A stretch of 10,923 bases of DNA from Alphaproteobacteria bacterium (GTDB taxonomy: Bacteria > Pseudomonadota > Alphaproteobacteria > Sphingomonadales > Sphingomonadaceae), in the NCBI GenBank assembly GCA_028293055.1, contig JAQGLD010000406.1, positions 1 to 10,923 of the forward strand. The letters are read 5' to 3'. The notes beneath the pieces are model-generated. The model searched no databases. It was given only the letters and a program-made list of their open reading frames with translations, and was not told where the DNA came from. The translations under genes and the position numbers were made by a program. Each line of letters starts with the position of its first letter. The stretch's first letter is position 1. Positions 1 through 7,012 of the stretch are shown here, piece after piece.

Positions 1-813
1 TAGCGCCATCGGTCCGGCGACTCCGGCGAACGTGGCGGCAATCAGCTCGGGGCGGCGGAAGACGTCGAACACGATCTGCTGGATCGACATCACATAGCCC
101 ATCAGGGCGCCCATCATGAGGGTGAAGCCGAACGTATAGCCGATCGCCTGGCGGTTGGTGACGGTTTCGCGCGCCGCCTCGAGGATCGCCGACGCGGAGA
201 GGGGCCGTCTGAATTCCGGGTGGAGCGTCTCCGGCAGGCGGATCACCGACCAGGCCAGCATCACCGCTGCGAAAATCGACAGGCCGAAGAAGATCGCCCG
301 CCAGCTTGCGATCAGCAGGGTGACCTGGCCGAAGCTCGGCGCCAGCACCGGAATCAGCATGAACGTCATGAAGGCGAGCGACATCAGCCGCGCCATCTTC
401 TCGCCCTCGAAGCGGTCGCGCACGATCGAAACGGTCAGCACCCGGCTCGAAGCCGCGGCCGCGCCCTGGAGCAACCGGGCGGTGAGCAGCAAAGCGAAGC
501 TTCCAGCAGCGGCGCAGGCCAGCGCGAACACAATGTAGAGGAGCAGGCTCACCGCCAATATCGGCTTGCGGCCGAAACGGTCCGACAGGGGGCCGTAGAC
601 CAGCTGCGTGGTCCCGAAGCCGAACATGTAGAAGCTTACCACCAGCTGGCGCTGATTCTCCGTGGCGACATGGAGCGCCCGGCCGATATCGGGGAGCGCC
701 GGCACCATCGCATCGATCGCCATCGCGTTCAGCGCCATCAGCCCGGCGATGAGCGCTACGAATTCCCGGAAACCCGGCTCCGGGGGCTGCGACGCGGACG
801 CTGAGCTGGCCAT
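1..813 (-). CDS. Bcr/CflA-type MFS drug efflux transporter, N-terminal 271 residues (3' end outside window)
   Basis: This is a major facilitator superfamily proton antiporter of the inner membrane, probably exporting drugs or small metabolites. The reading frame is open from the ATG at 813-811 to the window edge, giving 271 of the usual 390-410 residues. After a short polar N-terminus, hydrophobic segments follow in MFS order. MFS motif A (GPLSDRFGRKP) is at residues 74-84, in the loop between helices 2 and 3. An LxPxLAPSFGQ stretch near residues 155-165 matches the motif C region of helix 5 that marks antiporters, and the whole first half reads like Bcr/CflA proteins (FxPxxPDIG after helix 1, then QxxxSxYMxGFGxxQLxYG). 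No strong ribosome-binding site precedes the ATG, and an in-frame TTG lies two codons upstream, so the start is approximate. The gene diverges from the glutathione transferase at 924. Family assignment is firm; the substrate is unknown. Confidence 0.9.
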   Translation of the reverse strand, partial: MASSASASQPPEPGFREFVALIAGLMALNAMAIDAMVPALPDIGRALHVATENQRQLVVSFYMFGFGTTQLVYGPLSDRFGRKPILAVSLLLYIVFALACAAAGSFALLLTARLLQGAAAASSRVLTVSIVRDRFEGEKMARLMSLAFMTFMLIPVLAPSFGQVTLLIASWRAIFFGLSIFAAVMLAWSVIRLPETLHPEFRRPLSASAILEAARETVTNRQAIGYTFGFTLMMGALMGYVMSIQQIVFDVFRRPELIAATFAGVAGPMAL

Positions 814-923
814 GTTCAAGGTCGAGGTCCGGTCGGCGGGGAAAGGGCAGAAGCGGCGAGGGGCCGCGGCGGTTCCTTATTGGCTGCCCGCCACCTATGG
901 AAGGGCGACACTGGCGGGACCCT
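814..923. promoter_or_regulatory. Divergent intergenic region between the efflux gene and the GST gene
   Basis: These 110 bases must carry the promoters of both flanking genes, because they diverge. On the plus strand TTCCTT (877-882) and TATGGA (900-905) are 17 bases apart, but each matches the sigma-70 consensus poorly. I see no clear inverted repeat that could be an operator and no convincing minus-strand promoter. The assignment rests on gene orientation only. Confidence 0.3.
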
Positions 924-1547
924 ATGATCATCGTTCATCATCTCGAGAATTCACGATCGCAGCGTGTGCTCTGGCTGCTCGAGGAGCTCGGCTTCGAATA
1001 TGAGGTCCGCCGCTATTCCCGAAACCCGAAGACGATGCTTGCGCCGTCCGAGCTGAAGCGCGTTCACCCGCTCGGCAAGTCGCCGGTCGTCGAGGATGAC
1101 GGCCTCATCTTGATCGAATCGGGCGCGATCGTCGAATATCTCGTCGAGAAGGCCGGCGGGCGGCTGGGGGCCCCGCCGAAGCGGGAGGATGGGCTGCGCT
1201 ACCGGATATTCCTCCATTATGCCGAGGGCTCGATGATGCCGCCTCTGTTCGCGATGCTGGTGGTGAGGCGGCTCGGCCTGCTCGGACGTCCGGCGCGTGC
1301 GACCATCCAGCGCATGCTCGACGATCATCTCGACTGGCTGGAGAGCGAGCTTGCCGGTCGCGACTGGTTCGCCGGCGATGCCTTCTCGGCCGCCGACATC
1401 ATGATGAGCTTTCCGATCGAGGCCGCGCGCAGCCGCGCTGGGCTCGACCAGCGCCGGCCCCATCTGGCCGACTGGCTCGAACGGATCCATGGCCGCCCCG
1501 CTTATGGCGCGGCGCTGCAAAAAGGGGGAGCTTATGCCTATGCCTGA
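924..1547 (+). CDS. Glutathione S-transferase, GTT1-like
   Basis: This 207-residue cytosolic enzyme belongs to the glutathione transferase superfamily, which conjugates or exchanges glutathione on electrophiles and peroxides. The N-terminal thioredoxin fold spans about residues 1-78: Ser10/Ser12 in LENSRSQR lie where the catalytic Ser/Thr is found, the cis-proline is P54 in LGKSPVV, and E65-S66 (ESGAI) is the pair that holds the gamma-glutamyl group of glutathione. The helical C-terminal domain follows, with the conserved FSAADIMM motif (N-capping box region). The LENSRSQRVLWLLEEL opening resembles the yeast Gtt1-like bacterial group. An ATG at 897 would add nine residues, but the family begins at MIIVHHL, so 924 is preferred; a weak GGCGGGA precedes it. 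The 3' end overlaps the peptidase gene, so the two are probably co-transcribed and translationally coupled. The physiological substrate cannot be told. Confidence 0.92.
   Translation: MIIVHHLENSRSQRVLWLLEELGFEYEVRRYSRNPKTMLAPSELKRVHPLGKSPVVEDDGLILIESGAIVEYLVEKAGGRLGAPPKREDGLRYRIFLHYAEGSMMPPLFAMLVVRRLGLLGRPARATIQRMLDDHLDWLESELAGRDWFAGDAFSAADIMMSFPIEAARSRAGLDQRRPHLADWLERIHGRPAYGAALQKGGAYAYA
1524..1530 (+). promoter_or_regulatory. Ribosome-binding site deciding the peptidase start
   Basis: GGGGGAG lies inside the end of the GST gene. It is 9 bases before the ATG at 1540 but only 3 before the in-frame ATG at 1534, and it lies downstream of the ATG at 1489. This favours 1540 as the start of the peptidase and implies translational coupling to the GST. 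Confidence 0.65.
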
Positions 1548-2787
1548 TCTGCGCCGCCGCGATTTCGCGATCGGCGCGCTAGCCGCGGCCTTGCTGCCGG
1601 CTGCGCTTTCCGCTGCGCCCGGGGAAGAGGTGCTCCGCTCGATGACGGGCAATGTCTCGCCGATCGGCACCGAGGAGAGGCTCGGTCGAATCGCCCGCGC
1701 CCAGGCGCTGATGCGTCGCTACGGCCTCGGCTCGATCCTGATCGAGCCGGGCTCGTCGCTCGATTATTTCACCGGCGTCAAATGGTGGCGGAGCGAACGG
1801 CTGACCGCGGCCCTGATTCCGGTCGAAGGCAAGCCGATCCTGTTCACGCCCTTCTTCGAGGAGCCGTCGGTTCGCGAGAGCCTGGCGATTCCCGCCGAGG
1901 TTCGCACCTGGGTCGACCATGAGGATCCGCTCGCCAAGGTGGCCGGAGCGCTGCGCGATCGAAAGCTCGGGTCCAGGCCGGTGGGCATCGAGGAGACCGT
2001 GCGCTTCTTCATTGTCGACGGTCTGCGCAAGGCTCTGCCATCGGTCGACATACGCAGCGGAGCACCGGTGGTGCGCGGCTGCCGGATGATCAAGACACCA
2101 GCCGAGCTCGCCTTGATGGGCAAGGCGGCCGACATCACCATCGCCGCCTTCCGCTACACCTGGCCGCGGGTCGAGCGTGGAATGACCCCGTCGGACATCG
2201 ACGCCCTGATCGGTCGGGCCACGCGCGCGCTCGGCGGTTCCTATGACGGAGGGTTGGTCCTGCTCGGCGAGGCGGCCGCTTACCCGCATGGCAGCGGCAA
2301 GCCCCAGCAGGTCCGCGACGGCGAGGTCGTGTTGCTCGACTGCGGCTGCACCGTCGACGGCTACCAGTCGGACATTTCGCGCACTTTCGTCTTCGGCGAG
2401 CCGAACGCGGAGCAGCGCAAGGTCTGGGATCAGGTCCATCGCGGCCAGCAGATCGCCTTCGCCGCGGCGCAGATCGGGCGTCCCGCGGGCGGCGTCGACG
2501 ATGCGGTGCGCCGCCAGTACGAGGCCTGGGGCTATGGCCCCGGCTACGGGCTGCCGGGTACTCCCCACCGCACCGGCCACGGCATCGGCATGGACGGACA
2601 CGAGCCGGTGAACCTCGTCCATGGCGAGTCAACCTTGCTGGCGCCGGGCATGTGCTTCTCGGACGAGCCCGGCATCTACATTCCGGGCAAGTTCGGAATC
2701 CGGCTCGAGGATTGCTTCCACATGACCGAATCCGGCCCTCGCTGGTTCTCGGAGCCGCCTCCCTCGATCGACAAGCCGTTCGGCTGA
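1540..2787 (+). CDS. M24 family (Xaa-Pro-type) metallopeptidase with Tat signal peptide
   Basis: This 415-residue protein is a pita-bread-fold dinuclear metallopeptidase, related to Xaa-Pro aminopeptidase and prolidase (PepP/PepQ), which removes or splits residues next to proline. All five metal ligands can be seen with the usual spacing: D267 (LLDCG), D278 (SDISRTF), H347 (GHGIG), E376 (DEPGIY) and E390 (RLED). The N-terminal half is a creatinase-like domain. The extreme N-terminus carries a twin-arginine signal: RRRDF at residues 5-9, a hydrophobic stretch to about residue 24, and an ALSA-A site near 25-27, so a folded, metal-loaded enzyme is likely sent to the periplasm. The start at 1540 follows from the ribosome-binding site and places the arginines near the N-terminus. 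The gene overlaps the GST by 8 bases and ends at a stem-loop. Family assignment is firm; exact peptide specificity is not. Confidence 0.93.
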   Translation: MPDLRRRDFAIGALAAALLPAALSAAPGEEVLRSMTGNVSPIGTEERLGRIARAQALMRRYGLGSILIEPGSSLDYFTGVKWWRSERLTAALIPVEGKPILFTPFFEEPSVRESLAIPAEVRTWVDHEDPLAKVAGALRDRKLGSRPVGIEETVRFFIVDGLRKALPSVDIRSGAPVVRGCRMIKTPAELALMGKAADITIAAFRYTWPRVERGMTPSDIDALIGRATRALGGSYDGGLVLLGEAAAYPHGSGKPQQVRDGEVVLLDCGCTVDGYQSDISRTFVFGEPNAEQRKVWDQVHRGQQIAFAAAQIGRPAGGVDDAVRRQYEAWGYGPGYGLPGTPHRTGHGIGMDGHEPVNLVHGESTLLAPGMCFSDEPGIYIPGKFGIRLEDCFHMTESGPRWFSEPPPSIDKPFG

Positions 2788-2792
2788 CCAAT

Positions 2793-2818
2793 TCCTCCTC
2801 TGGAAATCCAGGGGAGGA
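2793..2818. terminator. Stem-loop between convergent genes (likely bidirectional terminator)
   Basis: An 11-bp stem (TCCTCCTCTGG at 2793-2803 against CCAGGGGAGGA at 2808-2818) closes an AAAT loop. The one non-Watson-Crick position is a U-G wobble in plus-strand RNA and an A-C mismatch in minus-strand RNA, so it should work better for the peptidase transcript. It fills the 40-bp gap between the stops of two convergent genes. The T-run after it is short (ATCTTG), so it is not a textbook intrinsic terminator. Confidence 0.7.
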
Positions 2819-2827
2819 TCTTGAGCC

Positions 2828-4135
2828 TTACGTCTCCGCAGGCGGCGCAGGGCGGTGGCTCGGCGCGTGCGGCGGTTCGATGTCGACCGGGTCGGGCGGG
2901 TCGAGTTGACCCTCCCAGCGAGCGACGACCGCGGCGGCGACCGCATTGCCCACGACATTCGTCGCAGAGCGACCCATGTCGAGGAAATGGTCGATCGCGA
3001 TGATCAGCAGCAGTCCGGCTTCGGGCAGCCTGAACTGGGCCAGGGTGGCGGCGATGATCACCAGGCTCGCCCGAGGCACCCCGGCGATCCCCTTCGAGGT
3101 GACCATCAGGGTCAGCAGCATCGCGATCTCCTGGCCGAGGCTGAGCGGGATCGCATAGGCCTGGGCGATGAAGATCGTCGCGAACGTCATGTAGATCATC
3201 GAGCCATCGAGGTTGAAGGAGTAACCGAGCGGCAGCACGAAGCTCGCGATGCGGGGCGGCACTCCGAACCGGTCGAGCGCCTCGAGCGTCCGGGGAAACG
3301 CCGCCTCGGAAGATGCGGTTGAGAAAGCCAGCACGACCGGGTCGCGGATATAGCGAACCAGCAGGCGGGTGCGACGGCCGACGATCAGGAAGCAGATGCC
3401 GATCAGGCAGAGCCAGAGCAAGGCGAGAGCCGTGTAGAAGGTGGCCATGAAATAGCCGTAGGTGGCGAGGATCGTCGGTCCCCGTTCCGCGATCGTCGCG
3501 GTGACCGCCGCGAACACCGCCACCGGGGCGAATCGCATCACATAATTGGTCACCTGGAGCATGACCGCGGCGAGCGCCTCGACCGCCTTGACCAGAGGCG
3601 CGGCTTTCTCTCCGACCGCGGTGATCGCGACTCCGACGAACAGTGAAAAGACCACGATCTGGAGGATCTCGTTGCCCGCCATCGCCGCGACCATCGAATC
3701 CGGGAAGATGTGGAGCACGAACTTGCTGAAGTCGAAGGCGGAACGATCGACCCCGCTCGCCGCGTCGACCGGTGGCAGGGGCAGGCCGAGCGCGCTGCCC
3801 GGCTGGAAGAAATTGACCAGGATCAGGCCGAGAGTGAGCGAGAACAGGCTCGCGCAGACGAACCAGCCGAGCGCCTTGGCGCCAACCCGCCCGAGCGCCG
3901 CAGTATCCCCCATATGCGCGATTCCGGCGACTAGGGTCGCGAAGACCAGGGGGGCGATGATCATCTTGATCAGATGCAGGAAGATCTGGGAGAGGATGGT
4001 GATGTAGCCGCCGATGACCAGCAGCCTGGCGGCGGCCTCGGGCGTGCCGTCGTCGATCGCGGAGTTGATGATCCAGCCGACGACGATGCCGAGGACGAGG
4101 CCGGCGAGGATGAAATAAGTAAGACGCTTGGCCAC
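2828..4135 (-). CDS. Dicarboxylate/amino acid:cation symporter (DAACS, DctA/GltP family)
   Basis: This 435-residue inner-membrane protein belongs to the glutamate/aspartate and C4-dicarboxylate symporter family. It has the hallmark elements in order: eight or so hydrophobic segments, the serine-rich hairpin HP1 (STASSEAAFP, residues 272-281), the NLDG motif of helix 7 (308-311), the second hairpin GIAGVPRAS, and helix 8 with D382, D386, R389, S390, N393 and N397. R389 and D386 correspond to the substrate-binding Arg and Asp of the archaeal GltPh. The position of GltPh D405, a sodium ligand, is Asn here (N397), as I recall for proton-coupled DctA, so proton coupling is plausible. The C-terminal tail is proline-rich. 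The start is GTG at 4135, preceded by a GGGGG run; an ATG at 4140 is out of frame. A TTGACC hexamer (complement of 4185-4190) could be a -35 element, but no good -10 follows. Substrate is unknown. Confidence 0.93.
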   Translation of the reverse strand: MAKRLTYFILAGLVLGIVVGWIINSAIDDGTPEAAARLLVIGGYITILSQIFLHLIKMIIAPLVFATLVAGIAHMGDTAALGRVGAKALGWFVCASLFSLTLGLILVNFFQPGSALGLPLPPVDAASGVDRSAFDFSKFVLHIFPDSMVAAMAGNEILQIVVFSLFVGVAITAVGEKAAPLVKAVEALAAVMLQVTNYVMRFAPVAVFAAVTATIAERGPTILATYGYFMATFYTALALLWLCLIGICFLIVGRRTRLLVRYIRDPVVLAFSTASSEAAFPRTLEALDRFGVPPRIASFVLPLGYSFNLDGSMIYMTFATIFIAQAYAIPLSLGQEIAMLLTLMVTSKGIAGVPRASLVIIAATLAQFRLPEAGLLLIIAIDHFLDMGRSATNVVGNAVAAAVVARWEGQLDPPDPVDIEPPHAPSHRPAPPAET

Positions 4136-4236
4136 GACATGCCCCCGGCTGATGAGCCGCCTAGGAAGGGGATAAAGTGTTCGCGGTCAAGCGGGGCTGC
4201 ATCCTCCGGCGTACGGGGAGCGGGACCAGCGGGACA

Positions 4237-4310
4237 GGCGGAGGGGAGCTTGTGTCGCCCACCCAGCCCCCTCCGCCACGCTGCGCACGGTCCCCCCTTT
4301 GCGGGGAGGA
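4237..4310. repeat. REP-like block of two GC-rich hairpins
   Basis: The first hairpin has perfect 10-bp arms (GGCGGAGGGG at 4237-4246, CCCCTCCGCC at 4268-4277). It is extended by GCT/AGC (4248-4250 with 4265-4267) after one bulged A, leaving a 14-base loop. The second has TCCCCCC (4291-4297) against GGGG-A-GGA (4303-4310) with one bulge and a TTTGC loop. The linking text (ACGCTGCGCACGG) and the whole arrangement resemble the dispersed palindromic intergenic repeats I know from alphaproteobacterial genomes. On the minus strand it lies right after the EF-G-like stop codon, so it may also stop transcription or protect the mRNA end. Only one copy is in this window, so repeat status is inferred. 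Confidence 0.5.
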
Positions 4311-4314
4311 ACTT

Positions 4315-6327
4315 TCAGACCGGTTCCAGTTCCCGCACGACCTTCTCGGCCTGCGTGCCGTTCAGCTCGGCGAGATGGTCGAAGCCGGATTCGTAGGTGG
4401 CGAGGCCCTGGCTGAGCGAGCGCAGTTCCGCGTCGAGGCCCTGCAACTCGATCTCGGGGACCAGGGCTTCGACCTTGTCCCAGCGCGACCAGCCGTCGCG
4501 ACTGTCCATTCCGAGCATCTGGCCGCGGCGGCTCGCGATCGCGGAGGTGATACGCGAGGTGGCGGAGCCCGGCGAGAGCACGGTCACCTTGTGGACCGGC
4601 TCGAGCAGGTGCGGCGAGGCCGCCGCCAACGCTTCGTGCATGGCGATGCGGCCGGCGGTGCGAAAGGCGATCTCCGAGCTGTCGACGCTGTGATAGCTGC
4701 CGTCGACCAGGGTCACCGACACGTCGACCACCGGAAAGCCGAGCGGGCCCTTTTCGGTGGCGTCGCGTACCCCGGCCTCGACCGCCGGAATCCACTGCTT
4801 GGGCACGACTCCGCCGGTGATCCGGTCGTCGAACTGGATGCCCGAGCCGCGGGGCAAAGGCTTGATCTCGATGACGACGTCGCCGAACTGGCCGTGGCCG
4901 CCCGACTGCTTCTTGTGGCGGCCGCGCTGGGTGACCGGCTTGCGGATCGATTCCTTGAACCCGACGGTCGGCGGCCTGGCATTGACCGCGACCCCGTAGC
5001 GCCGCGTCATCGTGGCCAGGGCGACCTTGAGATGCTCGTCGCTGATCCCCCTGAGCCTGGTCTCGTGCAGCGCCTCGTCCTGCTCCCAGCTCAGCGAAGG
5101 ATCCTCCTCGCACAACTTCTGAAGCGCGGTCGACAGGCGGACATCGTCCTTGCGATCCTGGGTGGTGATCGCGAGCGCGTAGTTGCAGGCGGGGCGATTG
5201 ACCTGCGGGGCGCGGCCGGTGCCGCCGATCCACTGGCCGGCATGGACACCGTCGGCTTTGGCGATGGCGACGACATCGCCCGCTCCGGCCTTGGCGACCT
5301 TGGCCGTCTTCTCGCCCTGGACGGCGAACAGCGTGCCGACCCGGACATGGCCATCCTCGATGCCGAGCTCAGCCCCCTCGCTCAAAGTGCCTCCGAAAAC
5401 GCGGGCGAGCGCGAGCCGGCCCATCGAGCCGCCGTGGGAGATCTTGAAGACGAAGGCGCAATTTCCGTTGCCGCCAAGCCGCTCGGCGGCGGCAGCAGGG
5501 GCGGGAGCGTCGTGTCGCAGCGCCTTGAGCAGCCGGCGCACCCCGAAACCGTTGAGCGCCGAGCCGAACAGCACCGGCACCACCAGATTCTCGCGGGTCT
5601 CGCGCGAAATGTCGGCGAAGATGGTGGCCCGGTCCGGCTGCTCGTCCATCAGCAATTGCTCGAGCAGGGCGTCGTCATGGTCGGCGAGCTGCTCGAGCAT
5701 GTGGAACCGATCCTCGGTCTCGCGTTCGGCGAGCGTGGTCGGAATGTCGATCTGCTCGGACGGCTTGCCGGGGCGGTAGTGAAATGCCCGTTCCAGCGCG
5801 AGGTCGACGAAACCGGTGATCTTGTCGCCCTCGCGGATCGGGATCTGCCGGGCGACCAAGGGCGACGAACTCATCGGCTGCAGCGCCTCGAGCAGGTCGC
5901 GGATGCTGCCGCGCGCCTGGTCGATCTTGTTGACGAAAATGAGGTGTGGAATTCCCAGCGATTCGAGCTGGCGCAGCATAGGCTCGGCGAGGATGGCGCG
6001 ATCGGATTCAGGATCGACCACGACGATGGCGAGATCCGCGGCGGCGATGCCCAGTGCACCGTCGGCTGCGAACCCCACCGAGCCCGGCGCGTCGAGAAGC
6101 ACGAAATGATCGTCCATGAAGTCGAAATGCATCAGGTTGAGCTCGGTCGAGGCGGACCGCGCCCGCGCTTCCGCGCTGGCATCGCCGACGCTGGTGCGGG
6201 CATCGACCGAACCCTGCCGATCGAGGGCTCCGCCCGCAAAAAGAAGGGCCTCGGCTAGGCTGGTCTTGCCAGCCCCGCCGGGGCCCACCAGCGCGATCGC
6301 GCGAGTGCCATCTGATCTACCAGGCAT
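4315..6327 (-). CDS. EF-G-like translational GTPase paralogue with altered switch regions
   Basis: This 670-residue protein has the full five-domain layout of elongation factor G, slightly shorter than the usual 690-700. The P-loop is GPGGAGKT (15-22), the guanine-specificity motif is NKID (133-136), and GSAL follows as G5. Domain II follows from about 275, and domain IV from about 470 contains GGHGQFGDV, AVEAGVRDA and DGSYHSVDSSE as in true EF-G; domain V ends the protein. Two features differ from canonical EF-G: the switch I motif RGITI is absent (SASTEL stands there), and G3 reads DAPGS (79-83) rather than DTPGH, so the catalytic His is Ser. It is therefore a paralogue of the EF-G2/EF-G-like group rather than the main fusA; its cellular role is not established. 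The ATG at 6327 has an ideal GAGGAG site six bases upstream; a longer start at 6405 is less likely. It diverges from the small hypothetical gene at 6528. Confidence 0.9.
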   Translation of the reverse strand: MPGRSDGTRAIALVGPGGAGKTSLAEALLFAGGALDRQGSVDARTSVGDASAEARARSASTELNLMHFDFMDDHFVLLDAPGSVGFAADGALGIAAADLAIVVVDPESDRAILAEPMLRQLESLGIPHLIFVNKIDQARGSIRDLLEALQPMSSSPLVARQIPIREGDKITGFVDLALERAFHYRPGKPSEQIDIPTTLAERETEDRFHMLEQLADHDDALLEQLLMDEQPDRATIFADISRETRENLVVPVLFGSALNGFGVRRLLKALRHDAPAPAAAAERLGGNGNCAFVFKISHGGSMGRLALARVFGGTLSEGAELGIEDGHVRVGTLFAVQGEKTAKVAKAGAGDVVAIAKADGVHAGQWIGGTGRAPQVNRPACNYALAITTQDRKDDVRLSTALQKLCEEDPSLSWEQDEALHETRLRGISDEHLKVALATMTRRYGVAVNARPPTVGFKESIRKPVTQRGRHKKQSGGHGQFGDVVIEIKPLPRGSGIQFDDRITGGVVPKQWIPAVEAGVRDATEKGPLGFPVVDVSVTLVDGSYHSVDSSEIAFRTAGRIAMHEALAAASPHLLEPVHKVTVLSPGSATSRITSAIASRRGQMLGMDSRDGWSRWDKVEALVPEIELQGLDAELRSLSQGLATYESGFDHLAELNGTQAEKVVRELEPV

Positions 6328-6333
6328 GATCGT

Positions 6334-6339
6334 CTCCTC
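6334..6339 (-). promoter_or_regulatory. Ribosome-binding site deciding the EF-G-like start
   Basis: The complement reads GAGGAG, six bases before the ATG at 6327. This fixes the start there and places the P-loop at residue 15, as expected for the family. An in-frame ATG 78 bases further upstream would add an arginine-rich, non-conserved leader. Confidence 0.75.
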
Positions 6340-6469
6340 GTCCGCCTGCGCGGTCCGCGAGAAGACGCGGCCGCGCGTCTCTGGAAACCTCCAGCCTTCA
6401 CCCATATCGAGGTAAGTTCAAGAGGGCGGTTCGTCTTTTTCGGTCGGGCGCCCCGGCAGGCCGCCGCAG

Positions 6470-6494
6470 GGAACGGAGCAGGTCTTCGCCGGTT
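6470..6494 (+). promoter_or_regulatory. Candidate EcfG (general stress sigma factor) promoter
   Basis: GGAAC at 6470-6474 and GTT at 6492-6494 are separated by 17 bases. This fits the GGAAC-N17/18-GTT pattern of alphaproteobacterial EcfG/SigT promoters, although the base before GTT is G rather than the usual C. The predicted start of transcription, around 6500, would leave a short leader before the gene at 6528. A chance match of eight fixed bases cannot be excluded. Confidence 0.35.
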
Positions 6495-6527
6495 CTACCG
6501 CTATGCGTAATGGAGCCGCGAAGTAAG

Positions 6528-7001
6528 ATGGCCTATTCCACCACCGTTCCGATCCTGGCCGGCCTCACGATCCTCGGGAGCATGACCGGAGTCTCGATCG
6601 GCCGATCGACGATCGCGCAGATCAATCCGGTCTATTTCCAGCCTCCGTCGAGCCACTTCTACAGCGAGCTGACGCCGAATCGCGGCCCGGCAGACCAGCA
6701 GCCGGATCTTGGCGGCACCGACTATGTCCAGGCGGATTACGCTTATTCGGCCGCCCCGGGCTGCGGCGCCTGCATGGACTATCCCGTCGACTACAAGCCA
6801 CGTCACGACAAGGCGGTCGACGTCATAGAGGAGAGCAGGTCGGCCAGCGCTTCGCCCGAGCCGGTGCTGGCCTCCGAGACCGAATGGCGCGAGCCGGCCC
6901 CGGCCAATCGGGACTGGGTCGATCGCTACACGGATTATCAGGTCGCCGCCGCGCCGGTGGAGCCCGCGCCAGAGGAAGTCCCGGTTCAGCCGGAAGCCTG
7001 A
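6528..7001 (+). CDS. Hypothetical membrane-anchored or secreted protein with CxxC
   Basis: I do not recognise this 157-residue protein. A hydrophobic segment at about residues 5-25 looks like an uncleaved signal anchor or a signal peptide. The rest is soluble, low in hydrophobic residues, rich in Pro, Ala, Asp and Glu, and has many tyrosines (residues 36-85). It has a single C79-G-A-C82 pair. The last 60 residues are Glu/Pro/Ala-rich and probably disordered. The ATG at 6528 is chosen because it begins just before the hydrophobic segment and has a GGAG 12 bases upstream; an in-frame ATG at 6510 would add six residues. Codon use matches the neighbours, so I take it as a real gene. It ends 75 bases before alaS and may be read together with it. 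It may answer to the stress-type promoter at 6470. Function is unknown. Confidence 0.7.
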   Translation: MAYSTTVPILAGLTILGSMTGVSIGRSTIAQINPVYFQPPSSHFYSELTPNRGPADQQPDLGGTDYVQADYAYSAAPGCGACMDYPVDYKPRHDKAVDVIEESRSASASPEPVLASETEWREPAPANRDWVDRYTDYQVAAAPVEPAPEEVPVQPEA

Positions 7002-7012
7002 CGGGAAGCAAA

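Noticed and set aside
1579..2622. A 347-codon open frame on the minus strand within the peptidase gene
   Set aside because: The plus-strand frame encodes all five M24 metal ligands; the antisense product has low-complexity composition.
4147..4158. Small hairpin (GGCT-GATG-AGCC) before the symporter start as a riboswitch
   Set aside because: A 5-bp stem next to the ribosome-binding site is too small to argue for anything beyond chance.
4177..6258. A 693-codon open frame on the plus strand, antisense to the EF-G-like gene
   Set aside because: Its translation is Arg/Gly/Asp-rich with no recognisable domain, and it mirrors a gene with complete EF-G domains; long antisense frames are common in GC-rich DNA.
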